64,000 nt of DNA from Roseivirga sp. 4D4 (GTDB lineage: Bacteria; Bacteroidota; Bacteroidia; Cytophagales; Cyclobacteriaceae), in the NCBI RefSeq assembly GCF_001747095.1, contig NZ_MDGP01000001.1, positions 3,641,001-3,705,000 of the forward strand. Reading direction: 5' to 3'. The notes under the pieces were generated by a model that was not told the DNA's origin, did not search any database, and saw nothing but the letters and a program-made list of their open reading frames with translations. Each line of letters opens with the position of its first letter. Position 1 is the stretch's first letter. Below are positions 44,297-53,632 of the stretch, piece after piece. The translations under genes and the position numbers were made by a program.

Positions 44297-46492
44297 ATGA
44301 GTGAACAGCGGCAAACCTATACATTGCCCGTTAAGGGAATGACCTGTGCTGCCTGTGCCACTAGCATTGAGAAAACGCTTAACAAACAAGCAGGTGTAGC
44401 TTCAGCCGAAGTTAATTATGCGACAAATACCGTTCTTATCAGTCTCTCTGAGCAGGTCAAGCTGTCAAATCTGAAAAAAGCCGTAAGAAAGTCGGGTTAT
44501 GACCTTCTTCTGGAAGGAAGTGATGCTAAAGCCAAAGATTCCGACCTAACCCAGCTCAAAAAGCAATTATATCTGGCGCTTCCTATTACAGCCATCATAG
44601 TAGTGCTTTCCATGTTTATAGGCCCCTTTGCCTACAAGAATTATGTGCTTTTGGTCTTAACACTACCGGTACTATTTTGGTCAGGTCTTCGGTTTTACGG
44701 TAGCGCGATAAGACAACTGGCCAGACTCAGTGTCAATATGGACACACTGATTGCTACAGGCACCGGAGCTGCATTTCTATTTAGTCTGGTAGTGACCATC
44801 TTCCCAGAATGGTTGACTGATCAGGGTCAGGCAGCACATGTCTATTATGAGTCCGCTGCCGTGATTGTGAGTTTTATTCTGCTCGGCAAATATCTGGAAG
44901 AGCGTGCCAAAAGCAAGACATCCTCTGCCATTGAGAAGCTGTATAGCCTGAACGTTAAAACGGTCACCAAGCTTGAAGGCAATCAGCAAAAGACCGTCAA
45001 GATAGAGGAGGTCGTTTTTGGGGACATACTTTTGATCAAAGCAGGAGAAAGAATTCCTGTGGATGGGATGGTTATCGAAGGTCTTTCAACCATTGATGAG
45101 AGTATGCTAACTGGTGAACCGGTACCTGTCGATAAGACTGAAGAGGATGCTGTAAAAGCCGGAACATTTAACCAAACCGGAACACTTAAGATTAGTGCGG
45201 AGAAATTAGGTGCTGAAACCATTCTGGGCCAAATCATTAAAATGGTGAGTGAAGCGATGGGCTCGAAAGCACCAGCACAGAAACTAGCGGATAAGATCGC
45301 AGGTGTTTTTATACCGATCGTTTTGTTGTTGGCTGTAGCGACATTCTGTATCTGGTATTTCTTAGTTCCGGATTCATCACTCACCCTGGCCTTTGTAAAT
45401 ACCTTTAATGTTTTAATCATCGCCTGTCCTTGCGCCTTGGGTTTGGCCACGCCTACAGCTTTGATGGTGGGTATTGGTAAGGCCGCTTCCAGAGGAATCT
45501 TGATCAAGAATGCGGTTGCGCTAGAAAAGGCGAGACGTCTTGAGAGGCTCTTTCTTGATAAGACAGGCACAATTTCCAAAGGCAAATTGGAAGTCGTGGC
45601 ATCTCAACTATTTTTCCCAGATGAGGAGAAACTTGAGCTATTAAGTATTCTAAATGGGATCGAGTCAAGTTCTAATCACCCCATTGCCCAAGCGATCGTT
45701 GATTACCTGAATGATACTTATCAACTCTTTCCGTTTCAAATAGCCAATGTCAAAACCTTGCCTGGTGTTGGTTTGAGTACGGCATTAGACGGAGTCAATT
45801 TTGAAGTTTCCGGTCTTGATAAAACCAGTGTTAAGAAGTTATCATCTGAACAATTTCAATTAGTAGAAGCCTACAAAGCAAAAGGTTACTCTATCGTGCT
45901 CTTTTGGCGAGATGGTGAGCCGAAAGCAGTATTTGGCTTAAAAGATACATTGAAGAGTAGCTCGATAGGGATAATATCCGATCTACAGAAAAAGGGAGTG
46001 ATTGTAGAAATCCTATCAGGGGATCATGAATCAGCGGTAGCCAGTGTTGCTTACGCGGTAGGAATCGATCGTTATCAGGCCGGATTGATGCCCGCTGACA
46101 AGGCGAGGGTTGTTGAAGCAGGACAAAAAATCGGTATCACCGGCTTTGCTGGCGATGGCATCAATGATGCGCCAGCCTTGGCTCAAGCCGACCTAAGCAT
46201 TGCGATGAGTACAGGAACAGATATTGCCATGGAGAGTGCGGATGTTACATTAATGGCAGGCGATCTTGGTAAAATCGCTGATTTGATAAAAATATCTGCT
46301 CAGACCGTCCAAACAATGAATCAGAACCTTTTCTGGGCTTTTGTCTACAATATGATTGCCATTCCAATAGCTGCTGGTGTCTTAATTCCCGTCAACGGAT
46401 TCATGCTTAACCCTATGATTGCTGGTGCAGCCATGGCCTTTTCATCATTAAGTGTAGTGCTAAATAGCCTTAGGTTAAAAGCGATCAAATAG
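44297..46492 (+). CDS. copA: Copper-translocating P-type ATPase
   Basis: Start ATG 44297 gives 731 residues; the longer frame from 44255 would run through the dsbD end. One heavy-metal-binding domain (GMTCAACATSIE) is followed by eight membrane helices, the TGEPVPVDK actuator motif, CPC (Cys377, Cys379) in the transport helix, the phosphorylated Asp421 in DKTGTI, the HP motif in SSNHPIAQA and GDGINDAPALAQADL. Together these define a P1B-1 copper exporter. It is tightly linked to dsbD, consistent with copper supply or protection of periplasmic thiols. No CueR or CsoR gene is nearby, so control is not visible. Confidence 0.96.
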   Translation: MSEQRQTYTLPVKGMTCAACATSIEKTLNKQAGVASAEVNYATNTVLISLSEQVKLSNLKKAVRKSGYDLLLEGSDAKAKDSDLTQLKKQLYLALPITAIIVVLSMFIGPFAYKNYVLLVLTLPVLFWSGLRFYGSAIRQLARLSVNMDTLIATGTGAAFLFSLVVTIFPEWLTDQGQAAHVYYESAAVIVSFILLGKYLEERAKSKTSSAIEKLYSLNVKTVTKLEGNQQKTVKIEEVVFGDILLIKAGERIPVDGMVIEGLSTIDESMLTGEPVPVDKTEEDAVKAGTFNQTGTLKISAEKLGAETILGQIIKMVSEAMGSKAPAQKLADKIAGVFIPIVLLLAVATFCIWYFLVPDSSLTLAFVNTFNVLIIACPCALGLATPTALMVGIGKAASRGILIKNAVALEKARRLERLFLDKTGTISKGKLEVVASQLFFPDEEKLELLSILNGIESSSNHPIAQAIVDYLNDTYQLFPFQIANVKTLPGVGLSTALDGVNFEVSGLDKTSVKKLSSEQFQLVEAYKAKGYSIVLFWRDGEPKAVFGLKDTLKSSSIGIISDLQKKGVIVEILSGDHESAVASVAYAVGIDRYQAGLMPADKARVVEAGQKIGITGFAGDGINDAPALAQADLSIAMSTGTDIAMESADVTLMAGDLGKIADLIKISAQTVQTMNQNLFWAFVYNMIAIPIAAGVLIPVNGFMLNPMIAGAAMAFSSLSVVLNSLRLKAIK

Positions 46493-46565
46493 TACCTCTC
46501 AAATTTTTTTCAACCAATTACACCTAAAATGTGTTATTTTAGCGTTTAAAGGCAAAAATTAGTCC

Positions 46566-47858
46566 ATGAACAAACGCTTAACCGCATTAGCTGCGGTATG
46601 TATTGTAGCTATAATTGTTACAGTCTATTTCATTTCTAAACCCAAACTAGTACTCGATGAAAGCGAGGTCTTCCCTGAAGAACTTGCCGAGGAATTTTTT
46701 GAGGAAGAACCCCTGTTTAAGTTTGGTATTCCAGTCGAGCTATTTGACATCGAAGAGGGTAGAATAAAGCGTAATCAGACTTTTGCAGATATCTTACTGC
46801 CTTATAACATCAGTCGCCAGGATATCTACACGATGGACAAGATTTCAAAAAAGGTCTTTAGTGTAAGGAATTTTGTGCCGAAAAGAAGGTATAGCATTTT
46901 CTATAATACCGACTCACTCAATAAGAAAAAAGCGGCATACTTTATCTATGAGCCAAACGAGGTAGAATATGTGGTCTATCAGTTGACAGATTCACTAGCC
47001 GTTTTCAAAGAAGAGCGTAAAGTAGAAATTGTTGAACGTACAATGGCTGGTGTCATTACGGAAACGCTGGATCATTCTATTAGATCAGAAGGAGGCTCTG
47101 CTGCACTTGTAAGTGCTATGGCAGATGTCTACGGATGGCAGATTGAAATGAAAATGCTGCGTAAAGGAGATTGGTTTAAACTCATCTATGAAGACAGAAT
47201 GGTTGATGGGCAATCGGTAGGTATTGGTAATATCATTGGTGCAGAGTTCAATCATATGAAGAATACCTATATGGCCTATAGCTATGATGATGGCAACGGG
47301 GTAGATTTCTTTGATGAAAATGGAGAAAGTGTTCAAAAGGCATTTTTGAGATGGCCAGTAGAGTTTTCCAGAATTTCCTCCAGATATAGCAGAAGTAGGT
47401 ATCTAAAGATGTACGGACGTAGTCAGCCACATTTAGGAACTGATTTTGCAGCAGGTGTAGGAACTCCCATCAAAGCGGCAAGTGATGGCGTAATTGTAGC
47501 TCGTGCCTTCACGAAACCAAATGGCAACTATATTAAGATTAAACACAATGGTACTTACACTACTGGCTACTTGCATATGAGTAAGTTCGGAAAGTTTAAA
47601 AAAGGACAGCGTGTCAGGAAAGGAGATATTATTGGTTACGTGGGAGCCACAGGGTATGTGACCGGTCCACACTTGTGTTTTAGGTTCTGGAAAAATGGTA
47701 AACAAGTTGATTTTTTAACACAAAAGCTACCTGCTGAAAAACCATTGAAAGGTGATGAATTGCTTCTCTTTGAAGTTGCCGCTGAATTAACCAATAAGAG
47801 ACTGGACGATATTCCGACCACTTGGGCCGATAAGACCATTTCGGCCAGCAACGAGTAA
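46566..47858 (+). CDS. M23-family peptidoglycan metallopeptidase, HLC variant
   Basis: The protein has 430 residues and an N-terminal signal anchor (residues ~7-26). Residues ~65-265 hold an OapA/LysM-like and Csd3-type region, and ~285-395 the M23 domain. The zinc ligands His289 and Asp293 are in PHLGTDFAAG. The second motif, normally HLH, reads GPHLCF (His369, Cys371), so the third ligand is Cys. I recall the HLC form in other Bacteroidota M23 proteins, so it may be functional with a Cys ligand. It likely cuts peptidoglycan cross-links in the periplasm. A terminator follows. Confidence 0.92.
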   Translation: MNKRLTALAAVCIVAIIVTVYFISKPKLVLDESEVFPEELAEEFFEEEPLFKFGIPVELFDIEEGRIKRNQTFADILLPYNISRQDIYTMDKISKKVFSVRNFVPKRRYSIFYNTDSLNKKKAAYFIYEPNEVEYVVYQLTDSLAVFKEERKVEIVERTMAGVITETLDHSIRSEGGSAALVSAMADVYGWQIEMKMLRKGDWFKLIYEDRMVDGQSVGIGNIIGAEFNHMKNTYMAYSYDDGNGVDFFDENGESVQKAFLRWPVEFSRISSRYSRSRYLKMYGRSQPHLGTDFAAGVGTPIKAASDGVIVARAFTKPNGNYIKIKHNGTYTTGYLHMSKFGKFKKGQRVRKGDIIGYVGATGYVTGPHLCFRFWKNGKQVDFLTQKLPAEKPLKGDELLLFEVAAELTNKRLDDIPTTWADKTISASNE

Positions 47859-47881
47859 TCTTTAAGAAAACATAATTTGAC

Positions 47882-47908
47882 GCAGGGCATTCGTCCTGCT
47901 TTTTTTTC
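47882..47908 (+). terminator. Intrinsic terminator after M23 peptidase gene
   Basis: GCAGGGC (47882-47888) pairs with GTCCTGC (47893-47899, one G-T pair) over loop ATTC, followed by eight T (47900-47907). The stop codon is 24 bp upstream and the next gene starts 15 bp later. Confidence 0.9.
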
Positions 47909-47922
47909 GTTTATTCGAATGG

Positions 47923-50232
47923 ATGAGACTCCTTATCTCCTTTTTCCTAATCACATTTTGCTTTAGCTCAGTTGGGCAGAGTGTTGGCTTGGTCCTCAGT
48001 GGAGGAGGAGCCAAGGGAATAGCCCACATTGGTGTGATCAAGGCCCTGGAGGAAAACGATATTCCGATTGACTACATTGTCGGTACATCAATGGGAGCTG
48101 TTGTAGGTGCCTTTTATGCGGCAGGTTATAGTCCTGCAGAAATCGAAGCCTTGGTGCTCAATCCTTCTTTTCAAAATTGGATCAATGGCACTTCGACTGA
48201 GAAGTATCAGTATAACTACACAAAATCAGAGGACAACGCCTCTTGGTTGTCTCTTGATCTCTTGTTAAACCCAGATAATGGCCCAACGATTAATACACCT
48301 TTGGCCAATGACATTGTGCTCAATTTTGTGCTCAATGAGTATCTGACACAAGCGGCTCAGCATGCCAATTTTGATTTTGATAAGCTGCTGATCCCTTATC
48401 GGGCTGTAGCGGCAGAAGTTTTTACCCAGGAAACGATCGCGATTGACACCGGGTCATTAATGCAGGCGGTTAGATCGTCTATGGCGGTACCGCTCTTTTA
48501 CAGGCCTATTAAGTATCAGAACAAGTACCTGTTTGATGGCGGGATTTATGACAACTTTCCCGTAGATATCATGGAGAATGATTTCGCCCCCGATCTAATC
48601 ATTGGTTCTAATGTAGCCACAAAAAAGAGCTCTGAATATCCTTTTGATGAGGATGAGGAGCTTATAAGTGATGCTTTATTATACATGTTCCTCGACAAGA
48701 CAGACTCGACTCTACTGGGTGAAAATAATGTCTATATCGAGCCTCAGGTCTTTCAATTTAGCGCGACTGATTTTGATAAGGCAGAGTTTTTTGTTGATGC
48801 TGGATATGAGGCTGCCCAGGAGCAGATTGAAAAACTAAAAGCAAAGTTGAATATTGGGGCAAATACCTCAATAGCAAACAGAAGAGCCAAGTTTAAAGCA
48901 GGGCTTGAAGACTATAATTTTGGAGCTCTCCGATTGTTTGGTTTCGATAAGCAACAGGAGGGTTTTGTTCGGAAACTGATTGATTTTGAAGAGGGGTCAA
49001 AATCTCTGGAGGAAATCAGAGAAGCCTATTTTCAACTGGTCTCCGAGCCTTATTTCAAAAACGTTTATCCCACCTTCGCTTATGATGATAATGCTGAGCA
49101 TTATGTGATCGAACTCTATTTAAAGCCAACCGCAAAGAATGCACTTTCTCTGGATTTTGGTGGTAATCTTTCAACAAGGCAAGTCAGCACTTTGCAACTG
49201 GGAATGACGCTAAATTCCTTTCGAAAAAAGCTCAATACATACAAGGTAAGGCTATCCACTGGACGCTTTTATGAAGGCGTTAGTCTAGCGACAAGGTTCA
49301 ATATCAACCCGAAGAATCGCTTCTTTATTGAGCCTGCATTTACTTTTAATCATTGGGACTATTTAAGTACTGAAGACGTGTTTGATCGATCGGCTGAACC
49401 TGTTATTCTCAACCGAATAGACCGTAAGGTAGGGCTCACTGCGGGGATGGGTTTGGGTCAAAGAAGTGTTGTAACAGCCAGTGTCAATGGGATTAGAAAC
49501 TCAGATGAATTTGCTAACATTACGGGGCTATCTTCCACTGATTTTCTAGACGAACTGGAGCTTACCGCATTTAATGCTGAGTTGGCATATGAAAGGAATA
49601 GCTTGAATAAAAAACAGTTCCCCACTATAGGGACTCGCTTTTACGCTTCAATGAAGTATTTCAACGGGTCTTCTGACTATCGATCTGGAACCACTTCGGT
49701 TCTTTATGACCCCAATAACTTGACACCCACGTCAAATGATAGAAGATGGTTTTCCTTCAAAGTAGCGTTTGATGAATATACAGAGGTATCAAAAAAGTAC
49801 ACCTTTGGCTGGGTATTCCAGAGTGAATACTCCAGTATTAATGCACTTGACAACTATAGGAGTACTCTGCTTTACCTGCCCTCATTCGGGCCTCTTTTTG
49901 ACTCGCAGACCTACTTTCTAGAGAACTATATAGCGCCTGGGTATATAGCACTTGGAATGAAACACATTCTGAATATTCGAAAGAAGCTAGACTTCAGGTT
50001 TGAGTTGTATGCGTTCAGTTCGTTTAAAAGCATTACTACTAACCCAAGTCAACAGGCCGTTTTGAATGATGGATTTGAGACCCCATCTTTTCAGGGAATG
50101 GCCGCGCTGATCTATAATACGCCACCTGGCCCTTTGTCTCTCAGATTGAATTATATTGAGAATAACAATGTCCAGTTTGGACTGATGTTGTCATTTGGTT
50201 ATCTTATATTTAACCGAAAATCATACGAATAA
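47923..50232 (+). CDS. Patatin-like phospholipase fused to outer-membrane barrel
   Basis: This 769-residue protein has a short signal peptide (1-19). The patatin domain (~20-315) has the oxyanion hole GGGAKG (27-32), nucleophile Ser56 in GTSMG and the catalytic Asp205 in DGGIYDNFP. Residues ~320-410 resemble a POTRA-like domain and ~420-769 a BamA/TpsB-type beta barrel, ending SFGYLIFNRKSYE. This is the PlpD (type Vd autotransporter-like) layout, in which a lipase is carried to the outer membrane or surface. It starts 15 bp after a strong terminator and is divergent in role from its neighbours. Lipase activity inferred. Confidence 0.93.
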   Translation: MRLLISFFLITFCFSSVGQSVGLVLSGGGAKGIAHIGVIKALEENDIPIDYIVGTSMGAVVGAFYAAGYSPAEIEALVLNPSFQNWINGTSTEKYQYNYTKSEDNASWLSLDLLLNPDNGPTINTPLANDIVLNFVLNEYLTQAAQHANFDFDKLLIPYRAVAAEVFTQETIAIDTGSLMQAVRSSMAVPLFYRPIKYQNKYLFDGGIYDNFPVDIMENDFAPDLIIGSNVATKKSSEYPFDEDEELISDALLYMFLDKTDSTLLGENNVYIEPQVFQFSATDFDKAEFFVDAGYEAAQEQIEKLKAKLNIGANTSIANRRAKFKAGLEDYNFGALRLFGFDKQQEGFVRKLIDFEEGSKSLEEIREAYFQLVSEPYFKNVYPTFAYDDNAEHYVIELYLKPTAKNALSLDFGGNLSTRQVSTLQLGMTLNSFRKKLNTYKVRLSTGRFYEGVSLATRFNINPKNRFFIEPAFTFNHWDYLSTEDVFDRSAEPVILNRIDRKVGLTAGMGLGQRSVVTASVNGIRNSDEFANITGLSSTDFLDELELTAFNAELAYERNSLNKKQFPTIGTRFYASMKYFNGSSDYRSGTTSVLYDPNNLTPTSNDRRWFSFKVAFDEYTEVSKKYTFGWVFQSEYSSINALDNYRSTLLYLPSFGPLFDSQTYFLENYIAPGYIALGMKHILNIRKKLDFRFELYAFSSFKSITTNPSQQAVLNDGFETPSFQGMAALIYNTPPGPLSLRLNYIENNNVQFGLMLSFGYLIFNRKSYE

Positions 50233-50318
50233 CATGATTTTGCCTCAATCATTGCTTAGAATCAACTGAAATGCGGATTTTTAATTATTATTGAATTGCG
50301 TTAGCAGACGCTTCACCT

Positions 50319-52544
50319 ATGAGGCAATATTTTACACTACTTTTCTTATTCATTTTAACGCTTGGAGCATCAGCGCAGACCACTGTGCAGTGGGCTTCGA
50401 GGGTGGCTGAAGTATCGTCTGAGTTTACCGAGTTGGGCCACTCGTCAAGACAGGCCCTTGACAAGCCTAATATTCTGCCAAGCGGTGGCGATAACCCGAA
50501 CGCCTGGCGACCCTATAAGCCCAATACTACTGAGTACATTAAAGTCGAGTTCGATTTACCCATGCCAATAGAGCAAATTGCCATTGGTGAAACTTACAAT
50601 CCTGGATCTATTTCAAAAGTATATGCCTACGACCCTGATGGTAAGGAATACTTGGTTTTCGAACAGCAACCTGGTCCTGTAAGAGAGCAATACAGAATGT
50701 TCCGGATCTTCTTTGAAAAGACTACCTACAATGTCAAATCCGTGAAGCTGGTTATGGAAGGCTCGGCTATCGATGGCTTTTCTGACATTGACTGTATAGG
50801 AATATCGAATGATAAGGAACCTATTGAAGCTAGGATCAACTTGATGCCTGATATCAATACTAAGCTTCAGGTTTATCGACTAAATGACTTGATTAATAGT
50901 GATAAGCGTGAAATCAAACCTCTTTTGACAAAGGATGGCAAGACGCTTTATTACAGCCGCAGAGGGCATCAAAACAATGTAGGTGGCCTGGATGACCTGG
51001 AAGATATCTGGTACTCGGATTTCGATAATATCACGCAAGATTGGAGTCTTGGCCTTAACATTGGAGAGCCCCTCAACAATCTTGACCCCAATTTTATTAG
51101 TGGCTTTCTTCAGGAAGACGAAGAGTATATTGTATTAGGAAATGAATACCTCTCAGGTCGTATGAACTATGGAATTTCTAAAAGCCGAAGGCTGAATAAA
51201 ACCACCTGGACCTATCCTCAAAATATGAGGATTTACAATGACCTCAACGTGCATGAAAACGTGAACTTCTGGTTAACGACAGATAGTGAAGTACTGATCA
51301 TTTCGGAAGAAGGTCGGGGCACCGAAGGGCTACGAGACTTGTATGTTAGCTTCTTGCAAAGAGATGGACTCTGGACAGAGCCGATCCACATGGGAGAAAC
51401 CTTGAATACAGCTGGGGAGGAAGAAGGGCCGTTTCTAATGCCGGATAAAAAGACATTGATCTTCTCTTCTAATGGACATAGTGGTTATGGTCGGAAAGAC
51501 CTTTTTATGACCAGAAGACTCGACAACTCCTGGCAAAGTTGGACCGAACCGGAGAATTTGGGACCAGTGATCAATTCGGAGGAGGACGATATGTTCCTGT
51601 TCTTACCAAAGGATGGTTCATTTGGTTATTTCTGCCGAGAAGTTGAAGGGAATGACCTCGATATCCACTCACTTACACTTCCTTTAGTGACGAGACAGCT
51701 CAGATTAGTTACACTTTGTGGCAAGATTGTAGATCCGGAAACTAGGGAGCCATTAGACTCTGAAGTGGTGTTTTCTCGATTAAGAGATGGCGTGGAAGTA
51801 GGTCGCGTGAGAACAGATCTGGGAGGTAATTACTGTATTGAATTACCAGCGGATGAAATTTATAGCTATAAGGCCGTAATTCCTGGATTTATACCAGTCG
51901 GCTCCACCATCGATCTTTTGGATGTTTCTGATTTGAATATCTATGCAGTCAATTTAGATAGGCTTGATATAGATAGTACACAACTTGAGGCAGGTAGACC
52001 GATTGAAGTGCCTGAAGATGTTGTCAGAGCTGTTGCCATTACTTTGGCACTTCCAGAATTGAAGAGAGATACTTTTGAAGTACTAAATGCTCAGCGCAGA
52101 GAATTGGGTCTGCCTGAACTGAGCCCCAATGCCATATTGAGTGATATACAAGCCCCAACGCTGGATGCGCAGCCTCAGATAGTAAGAGCGGCACCAAAAC
52201 AATACTTCATTATCCGGAATGTATTCTTTGATTTTGATCTGGCCGTGCTCAAAAAGGAGTCCTGGACTGAGATCAGAACTTTGGTTGAATTCATGAATGA
52301 CTACCCGAATGCTATTGTTGAACTTGTTGGTCACACCGATTCCTATGGTACGGATGAGTACAATATAAACCTATCACGAAGGAGGGTACAAGCTGTGAAA
52401 AAGGGAGTGACTACTTTGGGTATAGACCCCAAACGCCTGCGGATAAAGTGGGTCGGGGAGTCATCACCAATTGCCTCTAACAGAACCCGAGCGGGTCGGG
52501 CATTCAATAGAAGGGTAGAATTTCAAATAATAGAGTTGGAGTAA
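50319..52544 (+). CDS. OmpA-family protein with PD40-type beta propeller
   Basis: The protein has 741 residues with signal peptide (to ~residue 20). Residues ~20-170 look like a discoidin/F5-8-type sandwich (EYIKVEFDLPMPIEQIAIGE). Residues ~190-465 contain PD40/WD40-like propeller repeats (LTKDGKTLYYSRRGHQ, LMPDKKTLIFSSNGHSGYG). A carboxypeptidase-regulatory-like sandwich covers ~468-545. The OmpA C-domain (~625-740) includes VELVGHTDSYGTDEYNINLSRRR, which binds peptidoglycan. This type is common in Bacteroidota and includes PorE-like type IX secretion anchors; no por genes are nearby. It ends one base from the convergent gene. Confidence 0.9.
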   Translation: MRQYFTLLFLFILTLGASAQTTVQWASRVAEVSSEFTELGHSSRQALDKPNILPSGGDNPNAWRPYKPNTTEYIKVEFDLPMPIEQIAIGETYNPGSISKVYAYDPDGKEYLVFEQQPGPVREQYRMFRIFFEKTTYNVKSVKLVMEGSAIDGFSDIDCIGISNDKEPIEARINLMPDINTKLQVYRLNDLINSDKREIKPLLTKDGKTLYYSRRGHQNNVGGLDDLEDIWYSDFDNITQDWSLGLNIGEPLNNLDPNFISGFLQEDEEYIVLGNEYLSGRMNYGISKSRRLNKTTWTYPQNMRIYNDLNVHENVNFWLTTDSEVLIISEEGRGTEGLRDLYVSFLQRDGLWTEPIHMGETLNTAGEEEGPFLMPDKKTLIFSSNGHSGYGRKDLFMTRRLDNSWQSWTEPENLGPVINSEEDDMFLFLPKDGSFGYFCREVEGNDLDIHSLTLPLVTRQLRLVTLCGKIVDPETREPLDSEVVFSRLRDGVEVGRVRTDLGGNYCIELPADEIYSYKAVIPGFIPVGSTIDLLDVSDLNIYAVNLDRLDIDSTQLEAGRPIEVPEDVVRAVAITLALPELKRDTFEVLNAQRRELGLPELSPNAILSDIQAPTLDAQPQIVRAAPKQYFIIRNVFFDFDLAVLKKESWTEIRTLVEFMNDYPNAIVELVGHTDSYGTDEYNINLSRRRVQAVKKGVTTLGIDPKRLRIKWVGESSPIASNRTRAGRAFNRRVEFQIIELE

Positions 52545-52545
52545 T

Positions 52546-53418
52546 TTATTTAGTCTGACTCAGTTTTTTACGCTTCACCAACTTCACATACTGCGTTAAG
52601 TATTTGTTCTTAACCTCTTCCTTAATCAGATCGTATTTCAATATTTTGTTTATGACTAATTGCATAAGTTTTTCATTTCTTTTAGATGGATAGCGGTCAT
52701 AAGCCACATTAATCATTTCCATCGCTTTTGTATATTCTTCTTGTTTGAAGAGCCGGACTGCTTCGTTAAAATATTGTAGTCCTGATAGCTCTTTAATGGT
52801 TATGCTATTGTAACCATCCACCAAATCCCATTCATCACTTCCTTCGCCTACTGTAGTGAGTGCTCTTATATTACGTGGGTCAAGCCCTTCTTGTTCCATT
52901 GAAGTGCTTATTTCTTGCTCCAAGCGCATCAAACCATCTTCCGGAAGTGTAGACTCCATGATGATTAACCTCCCTTCAACTTCGACTTGTGCATACACGT
53001 GATTGGTTAACTCTATGATGTTGTATTCAAAACCAAAGTGATCGAGAATCAGCGCATAAAGGGCCGTACCTGTTAAGCATCCAAACTCACCCTTCATCAG
53101 CGTTTCATCCATGGTCGCCATTTTGCTATAATCTACCAGGCTATTCTTGTGAACCCTATAGAAAATAGACCTGAGAAAGCTTAAATCACTCTTTTTTCGC
53201 GATCTAATCCGTTCTAGTTTATGGATAATCTGATCGTAATTACTTGCTAGAGCCTTTGTTTCTACTGCTTGATTCTTAAGCTTTTCACCTATAATAAACT
53301 GATGGATGGGATGTTCTGAGGGTGATGAGCCAGGCTTACTCTGGACATATATCTCTCCCATACCGACATGCGAAATGCCAGAAATGAGCATGATCAATAT
53401 GAATTTTATTGCCTTCAA
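52546..53418 (-). CDS. Secreted transglutaminase-like protein of unknown function
   Basis: This 290-residue protein has a signal peptide (1-21). Residues ~75-160 show a transglutaminase-like papain-fold order of Cys114 (GEFGCLTGTALYALIL), His140 (TNHVYAQVEV) and Glu155 (IIMESTLPEDG); the third residue is usually Asp, so Glu155 is a possible but unproven triad member. The C-terminal third is helical and TPR-like (EAVRLFKQEEYTKAMEMINVA). Likely periplasmic. It is divergent from the PepSY gene; an 11-bp tandem repeat lies between. I cannot assign a substrate. Confidence 0.75.
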   Translation of the reverse strand: MKAIKFILIMLISGISHVGMGEIYVQSKPGSSPSEHPIHQFIIGEKLKNQAVETKALASNYDQIIHKLERIRSRKKSDLSFLRSIFYRVHKNSLVDYSKMATMDETLMKGEFGCLTGTALYALILDHFGFEYNIIELTNHVYAQVEVEGRLIIMESTLPEDGLMRLEQEISTSMEQEGLDPRNIRALTTVGEGSDEWDLVDGYNSITIKELSGLQYFNEAVRLFKQEEYTKAMEMINVAYDRYPSKRNEKLMQLVINKILKYDLIKEEVKNKYLTQYVKLVKRKKLSQTK

Positions 53419-53470
53419 TAACCTGTCTTTTAAAGCTGATTAAGTCGTCCATGTAAAACTCAGATAAAAC

Positions 53471-53492
53471 TAAGTTAACATTAAGTTAACAT
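53471..53492. repeat. Tandem 11-bp repeat, candidate operator
   Basis: TAAGTTAACAT occurs twice head to tail (53471-53481, 53482-53492), each centred on the palindrome GTTAAC and one helical turn apart, so two protomers would bind the same face of DNA. It lies in the 214-bp region between divergent genes. Role inferred. Confidence 0.5.
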
Positions 53493-53632
53493 TAAAACAA
53501 ATTTTGGCCATTATGCTGGACTTATAGGATGTCAACAACATATTCAAGTATCTCTTCATAACATTGAGATAACATATAGTTTATCCTTGCGCAAAGATTG
53601 ATTTTTACACTTATTGCGCCCTTAACAGTCCC

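Noticed and set aside
44983..45585. A 200-residue open frame antisense to copA
   Set aside because: copA is strongly supported on the other strand by motifs; the antisense frame has no recognisable domain and is a shadow of codon bias.
47963..47990. tRNA-like D-arm sequence (TTAGCTCAGTTGGGCAGAG)
   Set aside because: It lies inside the signal-peptide codons of the patatin gene; no T-arm, anticodon arm or acceptor stem follows, so chance resemblance.
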